In this document: positions 16,702 to 26,240 of the stretch, piece after piece
Position numbering within the stretch: position 1 is the first letter of the stretch
Layout of the letters: each line of letters starts with the position of its first letter
Source of the DNA: Clostridium ljungdahlii
GTDB lineage: Bacteria; Bacillota; Clostridia; Clostridiales; Clostridiaceae
Length of the DNA stretch: 57,058 bases
Reading direction: 5' to 3'
Assembly (NCBI RefSeq): GCF_001636845.1
Contig: NZ_LITT01000014.1
Location: 1 to 57,058 of the forward strand
The notes under the pieces: model-generated
What the model was told of the DNA's origin: nothing
Database searches by the model: none
The model's input: the letters and a program-made list of their open reading frames with translations, nothing else
Program-made: the position numbers and the translations under genes

Positions 16702-17475
16702 CTAATAAAGATAATCTTTCTTTTGCCATAAAAATATACTTACAAGTAATCCCCCAAGCAAGGTGCTTATTAAAGTAATGTAAAAACTCATAGGAGCTGT
16801 ATTTGATAAAACATGAAAACCATATTCTGTAGTTTTATCCAAAAACTCAAAAAGTTTTATATATAAGCTCAAACCTACAAGTGCAGCTATAACAGCTAAA
16901 ATTGAAATTATAGAATTATTTATTACTAATCCAATAATGCTTGATATTGATAAGACACATAAAGCTATTATAAATTGTATGATGAAAAATTTAGTAGTGT
17001 ATAAAAGTGCTCCAGACATTGAAAATTTCTGTTGTATTTTATAAAACTTTACACTTGATACATTAGGCATAAACAGATATCCGAAAATTGTACTTATTAT
17101 AAATGCTATGAACATTAGTATAAAGGTAGTTATAGTTAAGGCTGCCCATTTGCTTACTATGAATTCATATTTTTTATAAGGTCTTGTTACATACATTCTA
17201 AAAGCACCTATAGATTGCTCATAATTAATTGAAGATATAAATAAAATAGGTAAAATTAAATATACTAGTTCTACTCTTATATCATAAAATGCAAAAGGTG
17301 AAAAATTAAGTCTGTTCAAATCTACATTATAATTTACGCCGTCATAGGACCCCTGCGGACTTATATACCTAAATATACACATTAGTATTATCATACCTAA
17401 ATAAAATACTAATAGTAATTGGTTTCTTCTATTCTCAAAAATTCTTTGAAATTCTGAAGCTATTAATCTTTTCAT
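16702..17475 (-). CDS. ABC-2 type permease (second of pair)
   Basis: The 257-residue integral membrane protein has six hydrophobic segments and a polar N-terminus (MKRLIASEFQRIFENRRN) that is typical of BcrB/NatB-type permeases. AGGAGG nine bases before ATG at 17475 fixes the start; a longer frame to 17502 would overlap the previous gene. It lies between its partner permease and the erythromycin-esterase-like gene with a gap of 12 bases. Confidence 0.85.
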   Translation of the reverse strand: MKRLIASEFQRIFENRRNQLLLVFYLGMIILMCIFRYISPQGSYDGVNYNVDLNRLNFSPFAFYDIRVELVYLILPILFISSINYEQSIGAFRMYVTRPYKKYEFIVSKWAALTITTFILMFIAFIISTIFGYLFMPNVSSVKFYKIQQKFSMSGALLYTTKFFIIQFIIALCVLSISSIIGLVINNSIISILAVIAALVGLSLYIKLFEFLDKTTEYGFHVLSNTAPMSFYITLISTLLGGLLVSIFLWQKKDYLY

Positions 17476-17489
17476 ATTCGTGTTACCTC

Positions 17490-18317
17490 CTAACAATAAC
17501 AATCTTGATCACTAAATAAACTATGTGCAATTAAATAAAAAACAATTATGTGAAAAGCAATGGATGTAAATATTATCCCCACTTGCTGAGGCGTTTGTGC
17601 CAAAAGTGTTTCTATCCCTATATATTGAATTCTTGTAATAAAAGAAAAGTATAAAATGTTATATATTTGAGAAGTATTATCCATAAGAAAGGAAAATATC
17701 TCTGGTAAAATTATAGATACAAGTATAAATGCTAAACTAGCTGAAAGTGTACCTATAGTAGTTTTGCACATCATTGATATACACATAATAACTGATATAA
17801 CAGCAGCTAAAACTAAAAAGGCAATAACATAGTATTTTATATTGTAGATCATACTTTCATTTATTGTAAATTTATTTGAATAATAAGGAAACTTAACCTC
17901 CTGTTTTGATAAAGCTAAATATCCTAAAAAGCTGCTCAAAATAAAATTCGTAATTAAAAGTAAAAATACTGTACTCAACGTAACTAGATACTTTACTTTG
18001 AAAATTTCACTAAATGAAAAACTTCTTAGCATTACCATTCTCATTTGCCCTTCTCTATACTCACTGGTCACAGCCATAATAATAAGAAGGATTACTATAA
18101 CATCAAAAAACAATATGCTTTCGTTTCTTAAGATTGCACTTGGGAAATTCAAACAAGAAACATATTTAGGGCTATTTGTAGTAATTAAAGCATCTATTTT
18201 AATATAGTGTTTTATAGCCGCTATAATTACTAGTGGTATTAGCATAAATGAAATCCATGTAGATTTTCTATTCCACAATCTTTGCCATTCACTAATAAAC
18301 AATTGTTTCATAATCAC
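17490..18317 (-). CDS. ABC-2 type permease (first of pair)
   Basis: A 275-residue permease with six hydrophobic segments and an amphipathic N-terminus (KQLFISEWQRLWNRKST), related to the neighbouring permease. Together they would form the heterodimeric channel served by the ATPase at 18327. The start is GTG at 18317 with AGGAGG five bases upstream, or ATG two codons later. Confidence 0.85.
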   Translation of the reverse strand: MIMKQLFISEWQRLWNRKSTWISFMLIPLVIIAAIKHYIKIDALITTNSPKYVSCLNFPSAILRNESILFFDVIVILLIIMAVTSEYREGQMRMVMLRSFSFSEIFKVKYLVTLSTVFLLLITNFILSSFLGYLALSKQEVKFPYYSNKFTINESMIYNIKYYVIAFLVLAAVISVIMCISMMCKTTIGTLSASLAFILVSIILPEIFSFLMDNTSQIYNILYFSFITRIQYIGIETLLAQTPQQVGIIFTSIAFHIIVFYLIAHSLFSDQDCYC

Positions 18318-18326
18318 ATCTTCCTC

Positions 18327-19064
18327 CTAACATCCACTTACTAATTTTATAAAGGCATCCTCTAATCTTCCACTTTTGCCCATAGATTCTAGTTCATCCT
18401 TACTTCCCTGCCATATAAGTTTCCCTTTGTTTATTACTACAAATCTATTGCAAAGTTGTTGAAGTTCATCTAGCAAATGACTTGATATAAAGAAGGTTAT
18501 TTTCTTTTCTTTTTGAAGCTTAAATATAAGTTCTCTTAAATCTCTCATGCCCATTGGATCAAGTCCATTTGCAGGTTCATCTAAAATAATTACTTCTGGA
18601 TTGTTTAAAAGTGCTTGTGCAATTCCAAGTCTCTGCTTCATTCCTAAGGAATAAGTTTTAACTTTATCTGAGCCTCTATCTTGAAGGTCTACTATTTTTA
18701 AAACCTCCTCCACTTTTTCTTTTTGTTCAGACTTAGACATACCTGGATTTAACATAGCTAAGTTTTGAAGATTTTTTCTTCCTGACATATATGGAAAGAA
18801 TATAGGTTCTTCAACTATTGCTCCAAGTTTTAATAATGCAGTTTTTCTTTCTTTGACTACATTAGCTCCATCTATAGTTACTTCTCCTTCCGTAGGTGAA
18901 ATTAGATTTGTTATTACTCTGATCATAGTAGTTTTTCCCGCACCGTTAGGTCCAATAAAGCCACAGATATCACCTTCATGAACATTGAAGGAAATGTTTT
19001 CTAATATAGTTTTTTTCCCTATTTTTTTGCTCACATTTTTAACTGTGATTTTTTCACTTGACAT
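18327..19064 (-). CDS. ABC transporter ATPase, BcrA-like
   Basis: A 245-residue ATPase with Walker A GPNGAGKTT near residue 38, signature YSLGMKQRLGIAQALL near residue 138, Walker B VIILDEPANGLDP and the H-loop SSHLLDELQQL. BcrA/NatA-type subunits drive export of peptides, sodium or antibiotics. It is the first gene of the operon ATPase - permease - permease - esterase - kinase. The 334 bases upstream hold the first copy of the structured repeat. Confidence 0.92.
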   Translation of the reverse strand: MSSEKITVKNVSKKIGKKTILENISFNVHEGDICGFIGPNGAGKTTMIRVITNLISPTEGEVTIDGANVVKERKTALLKLGAIVEEPIFFPYMSGRKNLQNLAMLNPGMSKSEQKEKVEEVLKIVDLQDRGSDKVKTYSLGMKQRLGIAQALLNNPEVIILDEPANGLDPMGMRDLRELIFKLQKEKKITFFISSHLLDELQQLCNRFVVINKGKLIWQGSKDELESMGKSGRLEDAFIKLVSGC

Positions 19065-19149
19065 AAATTAATGCCTCCTAATTACTAATACTTTTTAAAC
19101 ACAAGGTAATTATAAGAGACAATTTTAAAGTTTTCTTAAAGTTTTATAT

Positions 19150-19332
19150 TTATCCGATGACTATTTGCTCTAATACTCCCACTTCTTCAAGTAGGAGTAA
19201 AGAGCAATTACGTCCCTGGATAACGATTTTCCCTAAAGGATAACGCCTTCTAAGTGCTGAAGCACTAAGAAGCCTGTTAATAAGCATCAGGTGAAGTTAA
19301 AACTCAATCTGATGCCAAGAACTCTGTTTATT
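19150..19332 (-). repeat. Structured 3' repeat, copy A
   Basis: Read on the minus strand it starts AATAAACAGAGTTCTTGG, 67 bases after the response regulator stop. It has hairpins GCATCAG/CTGATGC, GGCTTCTTAGTGC/GCACTTAGAAGGC and TACTCC/GGAGTA inside GCTCT/AGAGC, and ends TAGTCATCGGATAAA. It is the longer form, with the second hairpin that copies C and D lack. It also forms the leader before the ABC operon. Confidence 0.75.
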
Positions 19333-19398
19333 GCATAAAAAATAGACTAAACCAGATTTTTGGCTTAGTCATATTTGCCCATAGAAATTTTAATAGTC

Positions 19399-20082
19399 TT
19401 ACTTTTCCCACTTATACCCTACTCCCCAGACAGTAGAAATATATTCTTCTTCAGGATCAAATTTTTGAATCTTATGTCTTATCTTTTTAACATGCTCTGC
19501 TACCGATGCTGAATCTCCTTCAGCATCATACCCCCATACTTTCTCGTATATCTGTTCCTTTGAAAAAACTTGTCCACAATTTACCGACAAAAATTCAATT
19601 ATATCAAATTCCTTCTTAGTTAAAATTACTAACTGGCCATTACAGTAAATTTCTCTATTTCTTAAGTTTATACTCACATTTTTAAAGTATAAATTGGCCT
19701 TTTCAGAATTATTTGTGTTTCTTTTTTCTCTTCTCAAATGAGCATGTATTCTCGCTTTTAATTGTCTTAAACTAAATGGCTTTTGAATATAATCATCTCC
19801 ACCAGAAGCAAGTCCCTTAACTATGTCTCTTTCTTCTCCTTTAGCAGTTAAAAAAATAATTGGACAACTTACTATATCTCTTATATCATTACATACCTCA
19901 TATCCATTTTTACCTGGCATCATAATATCAAGTAATATTAAATCTGGATAAAGCTTTATTTTTTCCATGGCTTCTTCACCACTAGAGGCAGTAAAAACTT
20001 CATAATCATCTTCCTCCAATGAATCTTTTAAAAAAGATATTATATCCTCTTCATCATCTACTACTAATATTTTTTCTCTCAA
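19399..20082 (-). CDS. OmpR/PhoB-family response regulator
   Basis: The 227-residue regulator has a receiver domain with the acidic pocket DDEED near residue 9, phosphoacceptor Asp in LILLDIMMPG near residue 52, and KPFS near 101, and a C-terminal winged helix (KEFDIIEFLSVNCGQVFSKE, VRHKIQKFD-like helix, GVGYKW end). It precedes the BcrA-type ABC operon, whose last gene is a kinase, so the two form a split two-component system that probably controls that operon. Confidence 0.92.
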   Translation of the reverse strand: MREKILVVDDEEDIISFLKDSLEEDDYEVFTASSGEEAMEKIKLYPDLILLDIMMPGKNGYEVCNDIRDIVSCPIIFLTAKGEERDIVKGLASGGDDYIQKPFSLRQLKARIHAHLRREKRNTNNSEKANLYFKNVSINLRNREIYCNGQLVILTKKEFDIIEFLSVNCGQVFSKEQIYEKVWGYDAEGDSASVAEHVKKIRHKIQKFDPEEEYISTVWGVGYKWEK

Positions 20083-20120
20083 TTTTTATCACTCCAATAA
20101 TAATTCTTATATCTGCTTTA

Positions 20121-20375
20121 TTTTGTCCGATCGCTACCATTGCTAACACCCCATCGCACACAGCGAAAGCGACTATCACCAAATCAAAGATTTGGGATAT
20201 CTGCTTTTCTATCAAAGTTGGGGATAAGCACTGCTACGCGCCTGGATAAGTTCTTCCCCTAAAGGATAACGTATTCTAAGTGCTAAAGACACTAAGAATA
20301 CTGTTAATAAGGTTCAGCTGGATGAAAGTCATCCTTATAAAGCAAACTCCATCTGAACCTAAGAATCACTTGATA
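20121..20375 (-). repeat. Structured 3' repeat, copy B (long form)
   Basis: On the minus strand it starts ATCAAGTGATTCTTAGG, where TGA is the stop codon of the preceding phosphatidyltransferase gene. Hairpins GGTTCAG/CTGAACC and GTATTCTTAGTG/CACTTAGAATAC match those of copy A with changed pairs, followed by a TCGC...GCGA hairpin, ending TAGCGATCGGACAAAA. It covers almost the whole gap before the response regulator gene, so it is also that gene's leader. Confidence 0.75.
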
Positions 20376-20902
20376 AATAAACTTTTTCTATTTATTTGTA
20401 ATTCACTTGAAAACAAATTAATCAATAATTCCTCAATAGCAGAAATGCTTGCAATAGTACAAACTATATACATAATCATATTTGATTGCACAAAGGCAAG
20501 TGATATTATAAATGCAAACAGTATAACTCCTGTAAATTTATTTCCATAAGTATGGAGCATCTCAAAAGTTTTATACTTTATAAATATTATTATCATTGAT
20601 ATTATTTTAATCATTGCTATAATGAAAACCCAGATGATAATTCTAATTGTCAGTTTAATAACTGGATACAGTACAATTATTAATACCAATATCATTATAA
20701 AATCCCCAATAGAATCAAGGTTATCGCCTAGTTTACTAACGGTATGCGTTTTTCTTGCTATATATCCATCAAGAACATCAGTAATTTGACAAGCAAGAAA
20801 AATTATAAAAAATGGTCCACTCAAAGGCTTTACAAATAACATCATAATTTCAAGAAATACTCTTAAAAGCGATATGCAATTTGCTACTGAATTAATTATC
20901 AT
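20366..20902 (-). CDS. CDP-alcohol phosphatidyltransferase family protein
   Basis: The 178-residue membrane protein carries the complete family motif DG..AR(8)G...D...D: DGYIARKTHTVSKLGDNLDS followed by IGD, near residues 44-66. Such enzymes move a phosphatidyl group from CDP-diacylglycerol to an alcohol such as glycerol phosphate or inositol. It has four or five further hydrophobic segments. The protein ends FIK inside the 5' edge of repeat copy B. It follows the small membrane protein gene by 41 bases on the same strand. Confidence 0.85.
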   Translation of the reverse strand: MIINSVANCISLLRVFLEIMMLFVKPLSGPFFIIFLACQITDVLDGYIARKTHTVSKLGDNLDSIGDFIMILVLIIVLYPVIKLTIRIIIWVFIIAMIKIISMIIIFIKYKTFEMLHTYGNKFTGVILFAFIISLAFVQSNMIMYIVCTIASISAIEELLINLFSSELQINRKSLFIK

Positions 20903-20942
20903 AAAATTATCCTTCCTCGTATAATCATATTTATCCTTACTT

Positions 20943-21341
20943 TTATGATGAACGAAATACTACTAAAAACCAAATAGCATTTACAATTAACGATGCAATA
21001 CAAATAACTCCTATTAGTGTATATAATGAATTTTTAGCAAATAAACTAGACATAAAGACGACTGTCATTAATGAAAAATCTGATAATACTCCAATGGCAA
21101 GAACAAATGCCATTACAAATCTCACTGCTCTTATTCCTAATATATAAATGATTAAAGGTAATATATACAATAATAAAACAATACCCACAGATAACCACAT
21201 ACCAAAAGAATTGAATTTATTAGCATGTGGCCCAGAATTAGCAAGCGGCGAAAGAGAACTTATAACTATTAGCGAGCAAAAAAGTACTGCAGAAACTAAT
21301 GTTATAAAAATAACCTTATACTTATTTTTTTGTTCTATCAT
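20943..21341 (-). CDS. Hypothetical membrane protein, four segments
   Basis: A 132-residue protein with four hydrophobic segments (about residues 10-28, 46-68, 72-95, 105-127) and a short polar loop ANSGPHANKFNSFG after the first. I do not recognise the family. It lies just upstream of the phosphatidyltransferase gene on the same strand and divergent from the Bce-type regulator gene. Confidence 0.6.
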   Translation of the reverse strand: MIEQKNKYKVIFITLVSAVLFCSLIVISSLSPLANSGPHANKFNSFGMWLSVGIVLLLYILPLIIYILGIRAVRFVMAFVLAIGVLSDFSLMTVVFMSSLFAKNSLYTLIGVICIASLIVNAIWFLVVFRSS

Positions 21342-21457
21342 TATTTAAGCATCCTTTCTTAATTCTTCTATTTTGTTTCAGTAAAAAATGAATTATTAAT
21401 TATATTATATTATGATAAAATGGAAATAAGCAACATTACTTTTAAGAGGTGTATTGA

Positions 21458-22147
21458 ATGTACAATATAATGTTAATTGAAGATGATAAAAAATTAAATA
21501 GTCTTATAAGAAATCATCTTAAAAAGTATGGATATCAAACTTGCTGTGTAAATGATTTTTGTGATATAAAAACTGAATTTATTAAAAATAACCCCCATCT
21601 TGTTCTCATGGACATTAACTTACCCTTATATGATGGCTTTTACTGGTGCAGAGATATAAGAACAATATCTAATGTTCCTATAATATTTCTTTCAGCTAGA
21701 AATTCTGATATGGATCAAGTTATGGCCATTGAAAATGGAGGAGATGATTATATAACCAAGCCTTTTTCCTATGATGTACTCATGGCAAAAATAAAGGGAG
21801 TTATAAGAAGAGTTTATGGAAGTTACTCAGAAAACAGCAGCAGTGAAGTATTTGAATCAAATGGACTTTTTTTGTATTTAAATCAAAACGTAGTAGAATA
21901 CCAAAGTAAAAAAATAGAACTTAGCAAAAAAGAATTTCAACTTTTATACTCTCTAATTAAAAATGCAAATAAAATTGTCTCAAGAGAAACATTACTGGAA
22001 GTTTTATGGAATGATATTGACTTTGTTGATGACAATACATTATCCGTTAATATGACCCGAGTGAGGAAAAGACTTGAAGAACTTGGAATTACTAAAGTTA
22101 TTGAAACCAAGCGTGGGCAAGGTTATAAAATAGTCCCTAATTGGTAA
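21458..22147 (+). CDS. Bce-type OmpR-family response regulator
   Basis: A 229-residue regulator: receiver domain with EDDKK near residue 8, phosphoacceptor Asp in LVLMDINLPLYDG near residue 51 and KPFSYD near residue 100; winged helix with SKKEFQLLYSLIKNANKIVS and RGQGYKIVP. It starts a plus-strand run with a short kinase, an ATPase and a FtsX-type permease, the standard layout of bacitracin/lantibiotic detoxification modules, in which the transporter itself senses the peptide. Confidence 0.92.
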   Translation: MYNIMLIEDDKKLNSLIRNHLKKYGYQTCCVNDFCDIKTEFIKNNPHLVLMDINLPLYDGFYWCRDIRTISNVPIIFLSARNSDMDQVMAIENGGDDYITKPFSYDVLMAKIKGVIRRVYGSYSENSSSEVFESNGLFLYLNQNVVEYQSKKIELSKKEFQLLYSLIKNANKIVSRETLLEVLWNDIDFVDDNTLSVNMTRVRKRLEELGITKVIETKRGQGYKIVPNW

Positions 22148-22166
22148 AACAAAGCAGGTGGAATAA

Positions 22167-23219
22167 ATGAATTTCAAAGACTTTCTTAAAGATAAGATAC
22201 CTTTTGCAGTAATTTATTTTTTAGCTACTGCTGCAGTTATACTTGTAATGTATCTTACTTTAATCATAAACAAAATTGAACTTATGAATAATAACATACT
22301 TTACGCCTGGTTAATTTCAATAATCTTTTTTATACTATTTTTAATATATGATTACTTAAAAAATAGACATTTTTATAATCAGCTAAATGTAATGTTAAAT
22401 GCAAAGGAAGATTTAGATAACATACTTAATATAGGTAATTGCAGCACTCATGAGCAGGAAATGTTTAAAAAGCTCCTGCTTAAAACTTATAAAATCTACA
22501 ATAACAAAACTATAAAATTTGAAGAAACACATAAAGAATACATAAATTTCATAAATAAGTGGGTACATCAAATGAAAACTCCTGTATCTGTTATGAATCT
22601 GATACTTCAAGATGAAATAAATGAAGAAAATAGAGCTGTATTTGACAGTATATTAGAAGAAAATGAAAAGTTATCTCATGGTCTTGATATGATCCTTTAC
22701 AATGCAAGACTCAATGAATTCAATTTCGATTTTAATGTTGAAAGTTTAAATATAGTATCTATTGTTAGAAAAGTTATTAATGACAATAAAAAGTCTCTCA
22801 TAAGAAATCACATATTTCCTAAGCTTACAGACAATACATCTATAACAGTAGAAACAGATAAAAAATGGATTTACTTTGTTATAAATCAAATAGCTGTAAA
22901 TGCTATAAAATATTCAAAGCTGAAAATTCAAGACAACAAGTACATTACCTTTAAAATGAAAGCTGAAAATTCAAAAATTATATTATCCATAAGTGATGAA
23001 GGAATAGGTATACCAAAAGAAGATCTAAGTAGAGTATTTAATGCTTTCTTTACAGGTAAAAATGGAAGAAAAAGTGATGAATCCACAGGTATGGGAATGT
23101 ACCTTGCAAAGAAAATATGTGATAAACTTGGTCATGAAATTCTTGTAGAATCAGAAGAAGGCAAAGGTTCCACCTTTTCTATTGTATTTTTCAAGGGTAA
23201 AAACTTGTTTAAATTTTAA
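22167..23219 (+). CDS. Bce-type intramembrane-sensing histidine kinase
   Basis: The 350-residue kinase has two close membrane segments (about 13-34 and 42-62) with almost no extracellular loop, then the phosphoacceptor box INKWVHQMKTPVSVMNLIL near residue 131 and an ATPase domain (NQIAVNAIKYSK, DEGIGIPKEDL, STGMGMYLAK). Kinases of this build do not bind the drug but take their signal from the partner ABC transporter encoded downstream. It follows the regulator gene by 19 bases. Confidence 0.92.
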   Translation: MNFKDFLKDKIPFAVIYFLATAAVILVMYLTLIINKIELMNNNILYAWLISIIFFILFLIYDYLKNRHFYNQLNVMLNAKEDLDNILNIGNCSTHEQEMFKKLLLKTYKIYNNKTIKFEETHKEYINFINKWVHQMKTPVSVMNLILQDEINEENRAVFDSILEENEKLSHGLDMILYNARLNEFNFDFNVESLNIVSIVRKVINDNKKSLIRNHIFPKLTDNTSITVETDKKWIYFVINQIAVNAIKYSKLKIQDNKYITFKMKAENSKIILSISDEGIGIPKEDLSRVFNAFFTGKNGRKSDESTGMGMYLAKKICDKLGHEILVESEEGKGSTFSIVFFKGKNLFKF

Positions 23220-23254
23220 TCTTTCAATATTGTAAGATTAAAATTGTATTTGAA

Positions 23255-23289
23255 AGAGAAATCGATACATTGATTTCTCTAATTTTTTT
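23255..23289 (+). terminator. Hairpin with T tract between kinase and transporter genes
   Basis: AGAGAAATC and GATTTCTCT (23255-23263, 23272-23280) pair perfectly and are followed by AATTTTTTT. It should limit read-through from the regulator/kinase pair, so the transporter pair probably has its own inducible promoter in the 75 bases after it. A weaker inverted repeat around TCTCAT/ATGAGA (23313-23342) there may be a regulator site. Confidence 0.75.
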
Positions 23290-23364
23290 ATAATATATAC
23301 ATAAAGTTCAAGATATTTCTCATCTAAAAGAATGAGAATATTATGAGATGAAAGGAATGATAAC

Positions 23365-24132
23365 ATGTCAGTATTAAAGGCTGAAAATATAAGTAAAATT
23401 TATAGTGATAAAAGAGGAAGCTTACAGGTAAAAGCCCTTGATAAATTTAATATTAGCATAGATGAAGGAGAATTTGTAGGTGTTATGGGTCCTTCTGGAA
23501 GTGGTAAGAGTACCCTTTTAAATATTCTTGCAACAATAGATACTCCAACTTCAGGAGAGCTTTTTATAAATGGAGTTAATCCAGAAAAACTTGACGAAAA
23601 GAAAGCTGCACTATTTAGAAGAAAGGAGCTTGGATTCATATTTCAAGATTTCAATTTACTAGATTCCTTATCAATAAAGGAAAATATAATACTTCCATTA
23701 GTACTCAATAAAACAAGTACTCATGAAATAGAAAAAAAAGTAGATGATATTGCTTCACTTTTAAATATAAAAAAGATTTTAGATAAAAGACCCTATGAAA
23801 CTTCAGGTGGTCAGCAGCAAAGAGCCGCTTGTGCTAGAGCACTAATTCACAATCCATCTATAATACTTGCAGATGAACCTACTGGAAATCTTGATTCTAA
23901 AGCTTCTCAAGACGTTATGGAATCTTTGACTAACTTAAACAATGAAAGAAAAGCAACTATAATGATGGTTACTCATGATCCTTTTGCAGCTAGCTTTTGT
24001 AAAAGAATAATAATGATTAAGGATGGAAGGTTCTTTTTAGAAATTGTAAAAGGAGGTAATCGTCAAGCTTTCTTCAAGGAAATCATGGATTCACTTACTT
24101 TAATAGGAGGTCATTACAATGACATTGCATAA
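23365..24132 (+). CDS. BceA-like ABC transporter ATPase
   Basis: A 255-residue ATPase with Walker A GPSGSGKST near residue 40, the Q-loop FQDFNLLD, signature TSGGQQQRAACARAL, Walker B IILADEPTGNLD and H-loop MMVTHDPFAASF. This is the MacB/LolD/BceA branch, which pairs with a FtsX-type permease. Its end overlaps the permease gene start by 14 bases, showing translational coupling. Confidence 0.92.
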   Translation: MSVLKAENISKIYSDKRGSLQVKALDKFNISIDEGEFVGVMGPSGSGKSTLLNILATIDTPTSGELFINGVNPEKLDEKKAALFRRKELGFIFQDFNLLDSLSIKENIILPLVLNKTSTHEIEKKVDDIASLLNIKKILDKRPYETSGGQQQRAACARALIHNPSIILADEPTGNLDSKASQDVMESLTNLNNERKATIMMVTHDPFAASFCKRIIMIKDGRFFLEIVKGGNRQAFFKEIMDSLTLIGGHYNDIA

Positions 24133-26080
24133 CATTGCTATTAAAAATATAAAAGGAAATTTAAATAAATTTATAATGTACTATTTAAGTAATACCTTTG
24201 TAGTAATGGTATTTTTCATATTTGCAAACTTTCTTTTAAGTCCTAAAGCTTCCAGTTTAAAAAACATGGGGCAAGCTGGATCAATTATGACAGAAACAGT
24301 TTATCTTTGTGAGTTTGTAATACTCATATTCACAGTTGTATTTACTAACTATTCCATATCAAGTTTTTTAAAATCAAGAGAAAAAGAATTTGGACTTTTA
24401 TCAATGTTTGGACTGACAAGAAGCCAGGTAAGAAATTATGTTATGTTTGAAAACATTATTGTTTCTTTATTTTCAATAACAACAGGAGTCGTCTTTGGTA
24501 TCCTTTTTTCTAAATTATTTTTTATGGCAATTTCAGCTATTTTGATTTTGAATGCTGAAATACCCTTTACTATATCAATTAAAGCTGTAGTATTAACCTC
24601 AATTTGCTTTTTAGCATTGTTTCAAATAACCTGTTTTAGATCAAGCTATAAGATAAAAAGCAACAATATAATAGAGCTTTTAAAAGGCTCACGGGTTGCA
24701 AAGCCAGTGCCTAAATTTTCTAGTAAAAAAGCAATTTTATCTATAATATTGATTGGCTTTGGATATATTTTAGCAGTTTTTTCAGGTCAGGCTATTGTAC
24801 TCACTATGTTTCCTATTTTAATTGTAGTAGTAACTGGTACCTATATGTTATACTCTCAATTCAGCATATATGTTACAAGTAAACTTAAAAATAATAATAA
24901 AATCTTTTATAAAGGCATCAACATGATAACACTGTCTCAAATAATATATAAACTTAGTGACAATACAAAAATACTATTTGCTGTTTCAATACTTTCAGCT
25001 GTAACTTTGACAGCTTCTGCAAGTGTATACTCATTTCAAAAAACTGTACAAAAACAAACTGTAATAGACTACCCACAAGACATAAGTTTTATTGAAAATG
25101 GATTAAATACACACAATGTAATATCACCTAAAGAAGTAGAAAAAGTTTTTAAATCCTATGGAAATGAAATAAAATATAAAAATAAAATTATCCTTATAAA
25201 AGCAACTAACAATGATTTATCTTCAAATAAGCACTCAAATTTTGAAGAACTCATCAATAAAAAAGATTTCTATATTATGTCCAATACTGATTATAACACT
25301 TTATCAAGTGAGCAAAAGAAACCACCTATTAAATTAAATAATAGTGAAGTAATTGTTCACTATCATAATGTAATTGCAACTAAGGATAAGGAATTATTTG
25401 CTGATAAAAATTATTTAAAATTAAATACCCAAAGCACTTCCATAAACTTAAAGCTTAAAAATGAAATAAATGGTGGAATAATTAATAAGGATAGCAAGAA
25501 CTCTAATACTGCAGTAGTAAGCGATGATGAGTTTAACAAACTTAAAGCTGATATTAAGGATGATAATCTTCAAGTTTATTATGGTTATACTATAAAAAAT
25601 GGATTTAGAGCAGTAAACTCAGTATCAAAGATAAAAAGCGAAGTTCCAAAAGAAATGAAAATCAGTCTTTCTGAAAGAGTATTAAGCTTTTCTAATATGA
25701 TGGAAGTTATGTCCACATTTTTCTTCATAGGAACCTTTATTTCAGTATTGTTCTTTATAGCAACCTGCAGCATAATATATTTTAAGCTATTTAATGAAAT
25801 TCAAAATGATAAGCATGAATTTACAGCTCTTAAAAAAATGGGAATGTCTCTAGATGAAATAAAAAAAATAGTAAGTACACAATGCTTTATAATGTTCTTT
25901 CTCCCTTTTGCAGTATCCTTTATTCATACTAGTTTTGCAATAAATGCCTTAAGCAACATATTACAAACAAGCCTTAGCCTTTATTTAATGATTATAGTAG
26001 GAATTTATTTTCTACTTCAGACAATTTACTTTTGCTTTTCAAGATCAATGTATATAAAGCAAATAAATAGCTGGCGATAG
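24119..26080 (+). CDS. BceB-like FtsX-domain permease
   Basis: A 653-residue permease with about ten membrane segments, a FtsX domain in the N-terminal half, and a large extracellular domain of roughly 200 residues between segments seven and eight (about residues 310-520), the hallmark of BceB-type peptide-antibiotic transporters that recognise drug-bound lipid cycle intermediates. The particular antibiotic cannot be read from sequence. A terminator follows. Confidence 0.9.
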   Translation: MTLHNIAIKNIKGNLNKFIMYYLSNTFVVMVFFIFANFLLSPKASSLKNMGQAGSIMTETVYLCEFVILIFTVVFTNYSISSFLKSREKEFGLLSMFGLTRSQVRNYVMFENIIVSLFSITTGVVFGILFSKLFFMAISAILILNAEIPFTISIKAVVLTSICFLALFQITCFRSSYKIKSNNIIELLKGSRVAKPVPKFSSKKAILSIILIGFGYILAVFSGQAIVLTMFPILIVVVTGTYMLYSQFSIYVTSKLKNNNKIFYKGINMITLSQIIYKLSDNTKILFAVSILSAVTLTASASVYSFQKTVQKQTVIDYPQDISFIENGLNTHNVISPKEVEKVFKSYGNEIKYKNKIILIKATNNDLSSNKHSNFEELINKKDFYIMSNTDYNTLSSEQKKPPIKLNNSEVIVHYHNVIATKDKELFADKNYLKLNTQSTSINLKLKNEINGGIINKDSKNSNTAVVSDDEFNKLKADIKDDNLQVYYGYTIKNGFRAVNSVSKIKSEVPKEMKISLSERVLSFSNMMEVMSTFFFIGTFISVLFFIATCSIIYFKLFNEIQNDKHEFTALKKMGMSLDEIKKIVSTQCFIMFFLPFAVSFIHTSFAINALSNILQTSLSLYLMIIVGIYFLLQTIYFCFSRSMYIKQINSWR

Positions 26081-26132
26081 TTAAATTACTACGTTTAAAA
26101 AGTAAGAAAATACGATCACTTTCTTAAAGAAT

Positions 26133-26173
26133 TTAGAGGCAGTACTTTCTCAATGTGCCTCTAATTTTCTTTT
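26133..26173 (+). terminator. Terminator of the Bce-type module
   Basis: TTAGAGGCA (26133-26141) and TGCCTCTAA (26156-26164) pair perfectly around 14 bases and are followed by TTTTCTTTT. Confidence 0.88.
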
Positions 26174-26240
26174 AAATGCATATCAGCTCTACGTGATACT
26201 TTATATTTAACTGCTATTTTTAAACTCATAGTGTGGAGAT

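Noticed and set aside
19150-19332. Reading repeat copy A as a c-di-GMP or cobalamin riboswitch of the ABC operon
   Set aside because: The aptamer core motifs do not match, and other copies of the same element lie at transcript 3' ends with no gene downstream on that strand.
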